A stretch of 64,000 nucleotides of DNA, taken from assembly GCA_017558505.1 (NCBI GenBank), contig JAFYUM010000013.1, positions 96,469 to 160,468 on the forward strand, in the 5' to 3' direction. Positions 1 to 8,358 of this stretch are shown piece after piece. The position numbers and the translations under genes were made by a program. The stretch's first letter is position 1; every line of letters starts with the position of its first letter. The notes beneath the pieces were generated by a model. That model had not been told where the DNA came from and made no database searches. It was given only the letters and a program-made list of their open reading frames with translations. The DNA is from Ruminococcus sp. GTDB taxonomy: Bacteria > Bacillota > Clostridia > Oscillospirales > Ruminococcaceae.

Positions 1-642
1 AAAAAGGCTGAGGCTGAGCGTTATAAGGCACAGCAGGAAGCTGACGCAAAACTTTACCAGTTAAAGAAAGAAGCTGAAGCTGACCGTTTCCAGCGTGAGC
101 AGGAGGCTGAGGCACAGAAGGCTGAGGCTGAGGCTCAGAAGTTCGCAAAAATGCAGGAGGCTGAAGGTATTGCTGCCGTAGGTCAGGCTGAAGCTGACGC
201 TATCAGAGCTAAAGGTCTTGCTGAGGCTGAAGGTATCAACGCAAAGGCCGAGGCTATGAAGAAGTACGGTGAGGCTGCTGTTCTCGAAATGTACTTCAAG
301 GCTCTCCCCGAAGTTGTACGCAATGCTGCTGCTCCTCTTGAGAATGTTGATAAGATTACAATGTACGGTGAGGGCAACTCCAGCCGTCTTGTAGGTGATA
401 TCATCAATTCTACAACAAAGATTACTGACGGTCTTACTGAGGCTACAGGTGTTGACATAAAGGCTATCCTTTCAGGATTCCTTGGCGGTAGAATGGCATC
501 TGCACAGACTGCACCTGCTGAACCACAGACTGAAAGTGCTTATGGGAATTCCTATCAGGAAGTTCCCGACGGTGATTACATAATCGACCGTTCAGGCTAT
601 ACAGATTACACAGCAACAGAAACAGATACAACAATTGAATAA
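1..642 (+). CDS. Flotillin / SPFH-family protein, C-terminal part (5' end outside window)
   Basis: The frame is open from base 1 and ends at TAA 640-642, so only about 213 C-terminal residues are visible. The first ~90 residues are an Ala/Glu/Lys/Gln heptad-like coiled coil with many AEAE and EAEA runs. This is typical of the flotillin domain that follows the SPFH/band-7 domain. Then comes a more conserved stretch (VLEMYFKALPEVVRNAAAPL, then DKITMYGEGN) and a low-complexity Gln/Thr/Tyr/Asp tail. Flotillins are membrane-associated scaffolds that organise lipid microdomains. The membrane hairpin and SPFH domain must lie upstream of the window. An internal ATG at 151 is not a plausible start because the coiled coil runs through it. 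Confidence 0.85.
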   Translation, partial: KKAEAERYKAQQEADAKLYQLKKEAEADRFQREQEAEAQKAEAEAQKFAKMQEAEGIAAVGQAEADAIRAKGLAEAEGINAKAEAMKKYGEAAVLEMYFKALPEVVRNAAAPLENVDKITMYGEGNSSRLVGDIINSTTKITDGLTEATGVDIKAILSGFLGGRMASAQTAPAEPQTESAYGNSYQEVPDGDYIIDRSGYTDYTATETDTTIE

Positions 643-645
643 TTA

Positions 646-675
646 ATAAAGGGTACCGATTCAGGTACCCTTTAT
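646..675. terminator. Bidirectional intrinsic terminator between flotillin and P-type ATPase
   Basis: Perfect 10-bp stem AAAGGGTACC / GGTACCCTTT (648-657 with 664-673), with A and T runs outside. It serves the plus-strand flotillin gene and the convergent ATPase gene. Confidence 0.85.
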
Positions 676-679
676 TTTA

Positions 680-3316
680 TCATTTTGCTTTTTTATTACT
701 GAAAATACCGCTTAAAATTGGTATAATCACGCTGAATCCCACTGCCGCAAAAAGCTGCTCCTTTGTAAGGGAAACTGTTTCAAAAACAGCCTGTAATGGT
801 GTTATAATAACAGCCGCAACAAGTGCAAGTGCAGACACTATTACAGCAAGTATCAGCTTTATATTGCTGAATGGATTTATAGAAAATATACTTCCATGTT
901 CGCTTTTACACTCAAAAACGTGTATAAGCTGTGACGCTACAAGGGTTATAAGTGCGGCAGTACGGCAAGCTTCAAGACTGCCACCCATATGCATTACAGA
1001 GGTGAATGAAGCAAGGGTTGAAAGGCCTATAAGTATACCACGTATTACGATTTTCCACATAAGTCCACCTGCAAAAAATCCCTCGGTGGATTTTCTGGGC
1101 GGACGGCTCATAATGTCCTTTTCAGGTGGTTCAAGCCCTAAGGCTATGGCAGGAAGTCCGTCTGTAACAAGATTTACAAGAAGTATCTGCACAGGCAGAA
1201 GAACAACAGGCATGCCCATAATTATGCCTAAAAACATTGTGAGAACTTCGCCTATATTGCAGGAAAGCAGATACCGCACAAATTTGCGGATATTCGCATA
1301 AACACAACGCCCCTGCTCTACTGCATTCACAAGGGTTGCAAGGTTGTCATCAAGGAGAATTACATCAGCCGCCTGTTTTGTAACATCTGTGCCTGTTATT
1401 CCCATAGCTACACCCACATCGGCTTCTTTTATAGCCGGAGCGTCATTTACACCGTCACCTGTCATTGTAACAATTTCGCCCTTACGCTTGAAGCTGCGTA
1501 CAATACGAAGCTTATGGGCAGGCTCTACACGAGCAAAGACAGTGTACTCCCCTATTCTGCGGTCAAGCTCCTCATCGCTCATTGCGTCAAGCTCCGCACC
1601 TGTAGCCGCCTTACCGTTTTTCAGCAATCCTGCCTTTTTAGCTATGGCAACGGCTGTATTTTTATGATCCCCTGTTATCATCACAGTCTTAACCGAAGCG
1701 GCTGCGCATTTCTTAATTGCCACCTTTGCCTCCTCACGGGGAGGGTCAAGCATACCTGCCACACCGAGAAATACAAGATTTCCCATATGGGGCGAAAATT
1801 CGTCGCTTTCTGAGTAAGCAAGCACAAGAACTCTGAGAGCCTTATCGGACATTTCAAGGACTTTTTTATGTATACTGTTTTTCACAGCAGAAGTTAAAGC
1901 CGCTGTATTCCCATTATCGTCAAGATATCGGGAGCAGCGTGACAGCATAACCTCCTCAGCACCCTTGAAATATATCCGCTTTGTACCGCCCTCGCGGCAG
2001 TATACAGCCATAAATCTCGTTTCACTGTCAAAGGGCAGCTCATCAAGCTTTTCAGCATATTTTCCTAATACCTCTTTTGTTATGCCGCCTTTTGAAGCCG
2101 CCACAAGGAGCGCAACCTCTGTAGGGTCTCCTGTAACGTTCCATTCTCCCTTTCCTTTGAGAGAACCACGACGGCGGCTTAAACCGGCCTTATCGGTGAA
2201 AATATCCGCTGTGGAGCATATAACGCCGCATTTGAGGGATTCCGTAAGAGCCTTTTCAGTTTTGGGATTGACAGCAATATTATCCTCACCCTTTGTAATT
2301 TCACCACTTATTTTATATCCTGACCCGCTGAAATAATAGTCGCTCCCAATCGTTGCCAACTCCGTCACAGTCATTTTATTTTCGGTTATAGTACCTGTTT
2401 TATCGGAGCAAATAACAGATGCACACCCAAGAGTTTCTACGCTATGAAGCCTGTTTACAAGTGCCTTGTGCTTCATCATACGGTTGACGGCAAGAGCAAG
2501 TGCAATTGTAACCGTTGCAGGCAATCCCTCGGGAATTGCGGCAATGGCGATTGTAATACCAGTCATAAGCATATCAAAGATATCCTCGCCGCGGAGTACT
2601 CCTGCTCCGAAAACAGCAATGCATACAATAAGGCAGATAATTGCAACTATTTTACCAAGCTCCCCAAGACGTTTTTGCAGAGGGGTAGGCTCGTTGTCAA
2701 TATCCGCAAGCAGCTTCGAAATTTTACCCATCTGCGTATTTTTTGCCGTTGCTATGACTCTGCCACGGCACACACCCTTTACAGCAGATGTACCGCAGTA
2801 GACGATGTTTTCTTTGTTAATGCTGTTGTCGTTGTCATCGGGAGAGCCTGCCTTTTTAGCCGCAGGCTCAGATTCTCCCGTAAGTACGGCTTCATCGGTA
2901 TAAAATCCTGTACAGGAGAGAATAACACAGTCCGCAGGCACTCTGTCACCTGCTTCAAGCTCCACAATATCCCCAACAACAAGCTGTGAAGCCTCAATCT
3001 GCCGCAGTCTGCCGTCACGGTAGCATTTGGCGGTGGGGGCAGTCATAGACTTTAAGGCTTCAAGGGTATGCTCCGTACGGTACTCCTGAATAAAGCCTAA
3101 AATTGCATTAATCAGCACGATAAGTATAATGGTTATTGCGTCTGTGACCTCGCCCAGAAGGACGGAAATAACAGTTGCACACAGTAAAATCATAACCATA
3201 ACATCTCTGAACTGCCCTGCAAATATTTTCACAGCCGATGTCTTTTTCTTATCCTCAAGTACATTTTCGCCGTCTTTTTTAAGCCTTTCAGCGGCTTCCT
3301 TTTCGGTAAGTCCCAT
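680..3316 (-). CDS. Calcium-transporting P-type ATPase (type II)
   Basis: About 878 residues. The order of motifs is that of type II P-ATPases: N-terminal cation ATPase domain, TGES of the actuator domain near residue 147, PEGLP of the metal-binding fourth membrane helix near 263, the phosphorylation motif DKTGT near 304, and MTGDGVNDAPA near 622. The C-terminal membrane domain contains VNLVTDGLPA, common in SERCA/PMCA-like Ca2+ pumps. It would export Ca2+ at the cost of ATP. The start chosen is the ATG at 3316 (MGLTEKEAAERL), because AAGGAG lies just upstream. The in-frame extension to 3397 runs into the repeat element at 3391-3548. Metal specificity (Ca versus Mn) is inferred from the family. 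Confidence 0.92.
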   Translation of the reverse strand: MGLTEKEAAERLKKDGENVLEDKKKTSAVKIFAGQFRDVMVMILLCATVISVLLGEVTDAITIILIVLINAILGFIQEYRTEHTLEALKSMTAPTAKCYRDGRLRQIEASQLVVGDIVELEAGDRVPADCVILSCTGFYTDEAVLTGESEPAAKKAGSPDDNDNSINKENIVYCGTSAVKGVCRGRVIATAKNTQMGKISKLLADIDNEPTPLQKRLGELGKIVAIICLIVCIAVFGAGVLRGEDIFDMLMTGITIAIAAIPEGLPATVTIALALAVNRMMKHKALVNRLHSVETLGCASVICSDKTGTITENKMTVTELATIGSDYYFSGSGYKISGEITKGEDNIAVNPKTEKALTESLKCGVICSTADIFTDKAGLSRRRGSLKGKGEWNVTGDPTEVALLVAASKGGITKEVLGKYAEKLDELPFDSETRFMAVYCREGGTKRIYFKGAEEVMLSRCSRYLDDNGNTAALTSAVKNSIHKKVLEMSDKALRVLVLAYSESDEFSPHMGNLVFLGVAGMLDPPREEAKVAIKKCAAASVKTVMITGDHKNTAVAIAKKAGLLKNGKAATGAELDAMSDEELDRRIGEYTVFARVEPAHKLRIVRSFKRKGEIVTMTGDGVNDAPAIKEADVGVAMGITGTDVTKQAADVILLDDNLATLVNAVEQGRCVYANIRKFVRYLLSCNIGEVLTMFLGIIMGMPVVLLPVQILLVNLVTDGLPAIALGLEPPEKDIMSRPPRKSTEGFFAGGLMWKIVIRGILIGLSTLASFTSVMHMGGSLEACRTAALITLVASQLIHVFECKSEHGSIFSINPFSNIKLILAVIVSALALVAAVIITPLQAVFETVSLTKEQLFAAVGFSVIIPILSGIFSNKKAK

Positions 3317-3390
3317 ATTGAAACACTCCTTTACATTTTCTCTGTAAAGGATATGCGGACAAAGGTGAAAAAATGCAATTTTCTGGTTTA

Positions 3391-3548
3391 TGGGCATCTA
3401 TCAAAATCCCTTTGATTAAAAAAAAGCAGATAGGTGCGGCAGCTGCAAGGAAACATCCCGAAGACGTGCTGTCGCACACCATGGGAGGTTGACGAGGCAG
3501 ATGACGTGAATAACTGCTTTTTCTCAAAAGGGATTTTTAGATGTTCCC
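3391..3548. mobile_element. 158-bp MITE-like structured repeat, copy 1
   Basis: Short non-coding element with imperfect terminal inverted repeats (left GGGCATCTATCAAAATCCC; right, read inverted, GGGAACATCTAAAAATCCC). It is flanked by a 4-bp duplication TTTA (3387-3390 and 3549-3552). The core shares long blocks with the copies at 20582 and 21881 (GATAGGTGCGGCAGC, CGTGCTGTCGCAC, GGGAGGTTGACGA, GCAGATGACG) and can fold into nested hairpins. No transposase is encoded, so it would need one supplied in trans. The right target duplication supplies bases of the TAA stop of the DUF4846 gene. Confidence 0.75.
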
Positions 3549-3549
3549 T

Positions 3550-4464
3550 TTAGAAACCGTCTTTCCAACGGCGTATATCATTTTTGCTGAATTCAACGCT
3601 GTCGATAACAAAACCTTGTTGTTCAAGCTGTTCCTGTGTAAACCATGGTGTAGTAACACCACCCTCATATCTTGTAACTATATGAAAACAGACGGCTGGA
3701 ATAAAGCTCTGCCCAATCAGATAGACTTTTTCCCCATTTTTATTGACAGCCTCATCAACTATGAGAACAACGTGATATTCATTACAGATAATATCACCAA
3801 TACGGATTTCATCGGGAGAAATCGGCTCGGATTCATTGAGCAGAGAAAGCGTTCCTGCATAATTCATAACAGTTTTAAGATAATTCCGATAACCCTGTAG
3901 ACTGTCATCAGGTAATGCAGCAGGAATTTCACAGGAGAAGCTGCCAAGTGCCAGCATTCTTTTACCATTTCGCCAACGGTTATAGTCACAGATATCGCCA
4001 TTTGAAAACTCAAAGGAAATCTTGTCGAACTGCTCGTTTTCATAGAAATAATCGCTGTAGAGCCTTATAATACTGTCAGCACATTGCTGATACCCCTCTT
4101 TACCAAGACTTATATCAAAAATTGCAGGGGAATCTGTATTTAAAGTTTTTCCATTGTATACAGGAAGATTTATGTTAACGGGGTGCAGGGAATATTTACG
4201 CAGATATTCAGCAAAACTTCCGCTTTCAACCTTAACACGGCTGTAACCATCAGGTGGAGTTATTCTGGTTTCAAGAGTCATTCCCTCTGAATTTACATAC
4301 TGAATTTTATAATCAACCCTTGTTGTTTCGATTTTAAGGTCCGCTGCTTTCCATTTCGGATTCACGCGAAAGTATAATGCAGCTAAACCAGCCACAACTA
4401 AAATTATCAGGATAATCAAATTTTTCTTGCCATTTGCAGGTGTATCAACTGATTTTTTATTCAT
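3550..4464 (-). CDS. DUF4846-like membrane-anchored protein
   Basis: About 304 residues from the ATG at 4464, which has AGAGGA upstream; two possible upstream codons lack a better site. A membrane helix (LIILIILVVAGLAALYF) lies about residues 15-31, followed by a long extracytoplasmic domain. The stretch with QQCADSIIRLYSDYFY, then an F.NGD...Y.RWRNGKR pattern, matches what I recall of DUF4846, a family of unknown function. It is the last gene of the sigma-factor operon (4517-6606), 52 bases after the putative anti-sigma gene. Its stop codon abuts the repeat element at 3391-3548. Function unknown. Confidence 0.65.
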   Translation of the reverse strand: MNKKSVDTPANGKKNLIILIILVVAGLAALYFRVNPKWKAADLKIETTRVDYKIQYVNSEGMTLETRITPPDGYSRVKVESGSFAEYLRKYSLHPVNINLPVYNGKTLNTDSPAIFDISLGKEGYQQCADSIIRLYSDYFYENEQFDKISFEFSNGDICDYNRWRNGKRMLALGSFSCEIPAALPDDSLQGYRNYLKTVMNYAGTLSLLNESEPISPDEIRIGDIICNEYHVVLIVDEAVNKNGEKVYLIGQSFIPAVCFHIVTRYEGGVTTPWFTQEQLEQQGFVIDSVEFSKNDIRRWKDGF

Positions 4465-4516
4465 ACAAATCCTCTTTTCTGCTAATATCTGAAAATTGTC
4501 AATCATGTTCTATAAT

Positions 4517-5545
4517 TCACCATGTTATTGTTTCTGATGCTGCACGCCAATCCTGTGCTGTTTCATCCCATACAATTTCAAATGCAACTGTAACATCAGT
4601 CATTGTTGTATCCTCAACCGAATTAAACACTCTTGTTATGGTAAAGCTGTCTTCAGTTATATCTGAAATAACCGGCTCACTAACCCATTTAAGCTTGCTT
4701 ATTCCCTCAATTCCCTCAACTATAGGATATTCGAGCATATAAAGCTTACCGTTTATATTGATATACTCATAGAAAATACCGTCCTCTGCATACAGCTTTT
4801 CGCCTATTGTTTCGGGAGAATTAATATCCTCATCCGTTATATTCCCGCCGAAAATGTTGTCACTGTATGTTTCCATATCAGCATTTACAGTATATCCGTC
4901 TTTTCTGTAGAAATAATAATACGCCTTGAAAGCTTCCATATCAGGGAATTTTTCATCAATTACAGGATAATATGACTTTACTCCGTCCACACCGTCTTTT
5001 ATGTAATGAATTACTATTTCACTGTCAGCAGGAGGCAAACCATTGCTTTCCTTATATTCAAAACCGCCTGTATAAATATATCTGTCCATATTAAAATATT
5101 CATCTGTAATTCTGTATGCAACAGCTTTATAGTCATGACTATAAGTATAAGCTTCTGTAGGCAACTCTACAGTAAACTGTGTTGCAGGCTCAATAACAGA
5201 AGAATCTGACATATCTGAATTTCTGCCGAGAAGTATACCCATAGTCGCTATACCTGCGACAATTATCCCCAACGAAGCCGCAATTCCAATATATCGGCTT
5301 ATTACAGGCTTTTTGTACTTTTCAATTTTCAGCAACTGAACATCTTCAAAACTTTCGTCAACAGCCTTTGCAATTGCAGAGTTGAATATCTTTTCCCTGC
5401 TTTCACCTTCAACAGACAATTTCTTCGACTTTTTCATAGAAGCCGAAAACATTCTGTCCATATCCTTTTTTGAAAGTGCGGGATATTCATCAGCTATTTT
5501 TTTAGCTGTATCAAAATCTATATTTTCAAGTAAATTTTTTCTCAT
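4517..5545 (-). CDS. Putative anti-sigma factor / single-pass membrane protein
   Basis: About 342 residues. The first ~85 residues are charged and cytoplasmic, with the pattern FDTAKKIADEYPALSKKD and a Lys-rich segment. One membrane helix follows (IGIAASLGIIVAGIATMGIL) and then about 230 extracytoplasmic residues rich in Tyr, Asp and Glu. It begins directly after the ECF sigma gene. The start at 5545 is preferred because GAGG sits about ten bases upstream; GTG 5563 and ATG 5554 are alternatives. The topology and position fit a trans-membrane anti-sigma factor that senses an extracellular signal. No known anti-sigma motif is obvious, so the role is inference from context. Confidence 0.55.
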   Translation of the reverse strand: MRKNLLENIDFDTAKKIADEYPALSKKDMDRMFSASMKKSKKLSVEGESREKIFNSAIAKAVDESFEDVQLLKIEKYKKPVISRYIGIAASLGIIVAGIATMGILLGRNSDMSDSSVIEPATQFTVELPTEAYTYSHDYKAVAYRITDEYFNMDRYIYTGGFEYKESNGLPPADSEIVIHYIKDGVDGVKSYYPVIDEKFPDMEAFKAYYYFYRKDGYTVNADMETYSDNIFGGNITDEDINSPETIGEKLYAEDGIFYEYININGKLYMLEYPIVEGIEGISKLKWVSEPVISDITEDSFTITRVFNSVEDTTMTDVTVAFEIVWDETAQDWRAASETITW

Positions 5546-5559
5546 ATATATCATTGACC

Positions 5560-6108
5560 TCACAAAGTTATATCGGCTTCAACAAGCATAGCTTTCAGCT
5601 TTTCCCTTGCACGCAGACTTCGTTTCTGAACTGAAGCAGCAGTCATTGAAATTGCCTTTGCTATTTCTGCAACTTTCATATTGTAATAAAACTGCTTTAT
5701 AATAATGGTTGTATCAGGCTCTCCCAATGATTTGATTTTATCAAGTATAAGTGCATTTCTGCTTGCTGTTTCATAGGATTTTTCTATATCTTCTGCCGAA
5801 GCCGTTTCTGAAATAATCCCGTCATCAAGGGGCTGTACCCTGCCGCTGTGAGAACTTAAACGGCGATATGTATCAATTGCACGTCGCTTTGCTACTGTGC
5901 CGATATAGCACTTCAGATCGCCTTCAAAATCTATAATTTTATCAGTATTACGGAATATTTCAGCAAACACGTCACTGACGCATTCTTCAATATCTTCCTT
6001 TGTACCACAGCTTTTTATTTTATTCAAAACAATGATATATACGTAATTGCAATATTCATCGAAAATTTTTCTTGCATATTCAGCTTTTTTCTTTTCTTTC
6101 TTTAACAT
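5560..6108 (-). CDS. ECF-type RNA polymerase sigma factor
   Basis: 182 residues, the usual size for an ECF sigma factor with only regions 2 and 4. Region 2 covers about residues 10-85 (FDEYCNYVYII, then DVFAEIFRN and YIGTVAKRRAIDTYRR). Region 4 is about 125-178 (TTIIIKQFYYNMKVAEIAKA followed by the helix-turn-helix SVQKRSLRAREKLK). The ATG at 6108 is preceded by AGGAGATG. It lies 18 bases after the small exported protein gene and just before the putative anti-sigma gene, the standard layout of a signal-responsive sigma operon. Its target promoters are not identified here. Confidence 0.85.
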   Translation of the reverse strand: MLKKEKKKAEYARKIFDEYCNYVYIIVLNKIKSCGTKEDIEECVSDVFAEIFRNTDKIIDFEGDLKCYIGTVAKRRAIDTYRRLSSHSGRVQPLDDGIISETASAEDIEKSYETASRNALILDKIKSLGEPDTTIIIKQFYYNMKVAEIAKAISMTAASVQKRSLRAREKLKAMLVEADITL

Positions 6109-6126
6109 CCGTTCATCTCCTTTTTA

Positions 6127-6606
6127 TCATGGAGAACCAATTCTCAATTCAAGTTTTTCTTTTCCTATTGTCTGCTTCGTTTCAAAGCATCCACTGTCAC
6201 CCTGCATATTATAATCAACTTTATATGTTATCTCGTTTTTATATGTGTCAATATTAATATTAAGATTGAATTTTGTCGCATACCACCAGTTTGAATGAAA
6301 GAAATTCACTTCTACTAACGTTTCGGGATTGATTAAAAACTCGAAGGGATTGTTTCCGTAATTTCCACCCTTCAGCTCAATGTGATACTTACCGACTTCT
6401 ATTTCTTTGATTTTAGCGGATGAAATCAACTGATCTGAAGTAAGTTCATAAGGCATTCCGTCACAGGTAATAGTTAAATCACCTTTAATTCTGTTCCCAA
6501 GGTAAATACGTGGAAATACAGGATAGCAGAAGAGACAGAATATCATTACTGCTCCTGTTAAAATTGCTGACGCTGCACGAATAATCACTTTCTTATGTTT
6601 TTTCAT
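6127..6606 (-). CDS. Small exported or membrane-anchored protein of unknown function
   Basis: 159 residues. The N-terminus is basic (MKKHKKVIIR) followed by a hydrophobic helix AASAILTGAVMIFCLFCYPV, an uncleaved signal-anchor or signal peptide. The mature part looks beta-rich (ITCDGMPYELTSDQL, KYHIELKGGNYGNNPFEF) and carries one cysteine late in the chain. AAAGGAG lies just upstream of the ATG. It is the first gene of the four-gene minus-strand operon with the ECF sigma factor at 5560-6108. Its position suggests that it is part of the sensing system or a product of the regulon, but I do not recognise the family. Confidence 0.6.
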   Translation of the reverse strand: MKKHKKVIIRAASAILTGAVMIFCLFCYPVFPRIYLGNRIKGDLTITCDGMPYELTSDQLISSAKIKEIEVGKYHIELKGGNYGNNPFEFLINPETLVEVNFFHSNWWYATKFNLNINIDTYKNEITYKVDYNMQGDSGCFETKQTIGKEKLELRIGSP

Positions 6607-6751
6607 AAAATCTGCTCCTTTTTATTTTTGAGAAATTATTTTCTTCTCTATATAATACATTCGAGTAAATTACTGAAAAAAGGACAGATTCATAAGAAAT
6701 TTTTTTCATACGTTATAAGTATAACATCATTATTTTTTTATGTCAAGCAAA

Positions 6752-6779
6752 AAGGGTATCAGACGAAACTGATACCCTT
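6752..6779 (-). terminator. Intrinsic terminator of gdhA
   Basis: 11-bp perfect stem AAGGGTATCAG / CTGATACCCTT with a 6-base loop. Read on the minus strand it is followed by a T-rich run. It lies 24 bases past the gdhA stop. Confidence 0.85.
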
Positions 6780-6802
6780 GAAATAATATGCTATTTGATT
6801 AA

Positions 6803-8155
6803 TCAAACGCAACCCTGAGCCTTCATTGCCTCAGCAACCTTGAGGAAGCCTGCGATGTTAACACCTGCAACGAGGTCATCGCCAAAGCCGTACTCATTAG
6901 CAGCAGAAAGTGAAGCGTTGAAGATGTTCTTCATGATGCCCTTGAGCTTCTCGTCAACTTCTTCTTCTGTCCATGAATATCTCATAGAGTTCTGTGACAT
7001 TTCAAGTCCTGAAACAGCAACACCACCAGCGTTAACAGCCTTTGAAGGAGCAACGATTACGCCGTTCTCCTTAAGGTATGCAACAGCCTCGTTTGTTGTA
7101 GGCATATTGGAAACCTCAACGTAGTACTTGATACCGTTAGCAACGATCTGCTCTGCTTCCTTAACGTCAACCTCATTCTGTGTAGCACAAGGCATAATGA
7201 TATCTGCCTTTGTACCCCAAGGCTTCTGACCAGGGAAGAACTCTACGCCGAACTTGTCTGCGTAATCCTGAACTCTGTTGCGGCATGAAGCACGCATCTC
7301 GAGGAGGTAGTCAACCTTTTCAGGTGTGCTGATACCGTCGGGATCATAGATGTATCCGTCAGGACCGGAAATTGTTACAACCTTACCACCAAGCTCGTTA
7401 ACCTTCTTAACTGTACCCCAAGCAACGTTACCGAAGCCTGAAATAGCAAATGTCTTGCCCTCGATGCTGTCGCCGAAGTGCTTGAGCATTTCTACTGTGT
7501 AGTATACTGCACCGTAGCCAGTAGCCTCGGGACGGATAAGTGAACCGCCAAAGGAAATACCCTTGCCTGTAAGTACGCCTGTGAACTCATTGCGGAGTCT
7601 CTTGTACTGACCGAATAAGTAACCAACTTCACGAGCACCAACGCCGATATCACCAGCGGGAACGTCGAGATCGGGACCGATGTGTCTTGAAAGCTCTGTC
7701 ATGAAGCTCTGGCAGAAACGCATAACCTCAGCATCAGACTTACCCTGGGGATCAAAGTCTGAACCGCCCTTACCGCCGCCCATAGGAAGGGATGTAAGGC
7801 TGTTCTTGAATGTCTGCTCAAAGCCGAGGAACTTGATAATTCCAAGATATACGGATGGGTGGAATCTTAAACCGCCCTTGTAAGGTCCGATTGCAGAGTT
7901 GAACTGTACTCTAAAACCTCTGTTAACCTGTGTCTTACCGTTGTCGTCAACCCACGGTACACGGAAGATAATCTGTCTTTCAGGCTCAACAATTCTCTCA
8001 AATACGCCTGCATCAATATAATCCTGTCTCTTTTCAGCAACAGGCTCAAGAGTTTCAAGAACCTCTGTTACAGTCTGGATAAACTCAGGCTCGCCCTGAT
8101 TTCTCTGTTTAACTCTTTCAAGTAAGTCGATAAGATACTGATTCTTTAACGCCAT
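6803..8155 (-). CDS. gdhA: NADP-type glutamate dehydrogenase
   Basis: 450 residues, the length of hexameric bacterial glutamate dehydrogenases. It interconverts glutamate with 2-oxoglutarate plus ammonia in the cytoplasm and is a main ammonia-assimilation route in rumen-type anaerobes. Visible motifs are GPYKGGLRFHPSV, the PMGGGKGGSDFDP active-site segment with its catalytic lysine near residue 124, and the dinucleotide-binding segment FAISGFGNVAWG. The start at 8155 (MALKNQYL) has an excellent GAAGGAGG site; an upstream in-frame ATG at 8188 does not. It is a single-gene unit with its own sigma-A promoter at 8253-8281 and its own terminator. Confidence 0.95.
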   Translation of the reverse strand: MALKNQYLIDLLERVKQRNQGEPEFIQTVTEVLETLEPVAEKRQDYIDAGVFERIVEPERQIIFRVPWVDDNGKTQVNRGFRVQFNSAIGPYKGGLRFHPSVYLGIIKFLGFEQTFKNSLTSLPMGGGKGGSDFDPQGKSDAEVMRFCQSFMTELSRHIGPDLDVPAGDIGVGAREVGYLFGQYKRLRNEFTGVLTGKGISFGGSLIRPEATGYGAVYYTVEMLKHFGDSIEGKTFAISGFGNVAWGTVKKVNELGGKVVTISGPDGYIYDPDGISTPEKVDYLLEMRASCRNRVQDYADKFGVEFFPGQKPWGTKADIIMPCATQNEVDVKEAEQIVANGIKYYVEVSNMPTTNEAVAYLKENGVIVAPSKAVNAGGVAVSGLEMSQNSMRYSWTEEEVDEKLKGIMKNIFNASLSAANEYGFGDDLVAGVNIAGFLKVAEAMKAQGCV

Positions 8156-8252
8156 TGTTAAAAAACCTCCTTCAAAATATTTCTGCAACTACTCCGTAAA
8201 TCAACCCTGAAATCACGGCTGATACGGAAAAACTTCTTTTGCAGCTAAATAA

Positions 8253-8281
8253 ATTATACCAATTTCCGACAGATTTTTCAA
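8253..8281 (-). promoter_or_regulatory. Sigma-A promoter of gdhA
   Basis: On the minus strand TTGAAA (8276-8281), a 17-base spacer, and TATAAT (8253-8258). The leader to the gdhA ATG is about 90 bases. Confidence 0.75.
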
Positions 8282-8307
8282 GGGGTAAATGACTATAAAT
8301 TTAAAAA

Positions 8308-8343
8308 TCGGGTAGATTTGTATAGTTACACAATCCTACCCGA
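8308..8343 (-). terminator. Intrinsic terminator downstream of folC
   Basis: 8-bp stem TCGGGTAG / CTACCCGA with a 20-base loop, followed on the minus strand by TTTTT (8303-8307). It ends the operon whose last gene is folC. Confidence 0.75.
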
Positions 8344-8358
8344 CATCTTAATCTTTTT

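Noticed and set aside
3317..3397. 27-codon extension of the Ca-ATPase
   Set aside because: It begins inside the repeat element and lacks a ribosome site, whereas the start at 3316 has AAGGAG.
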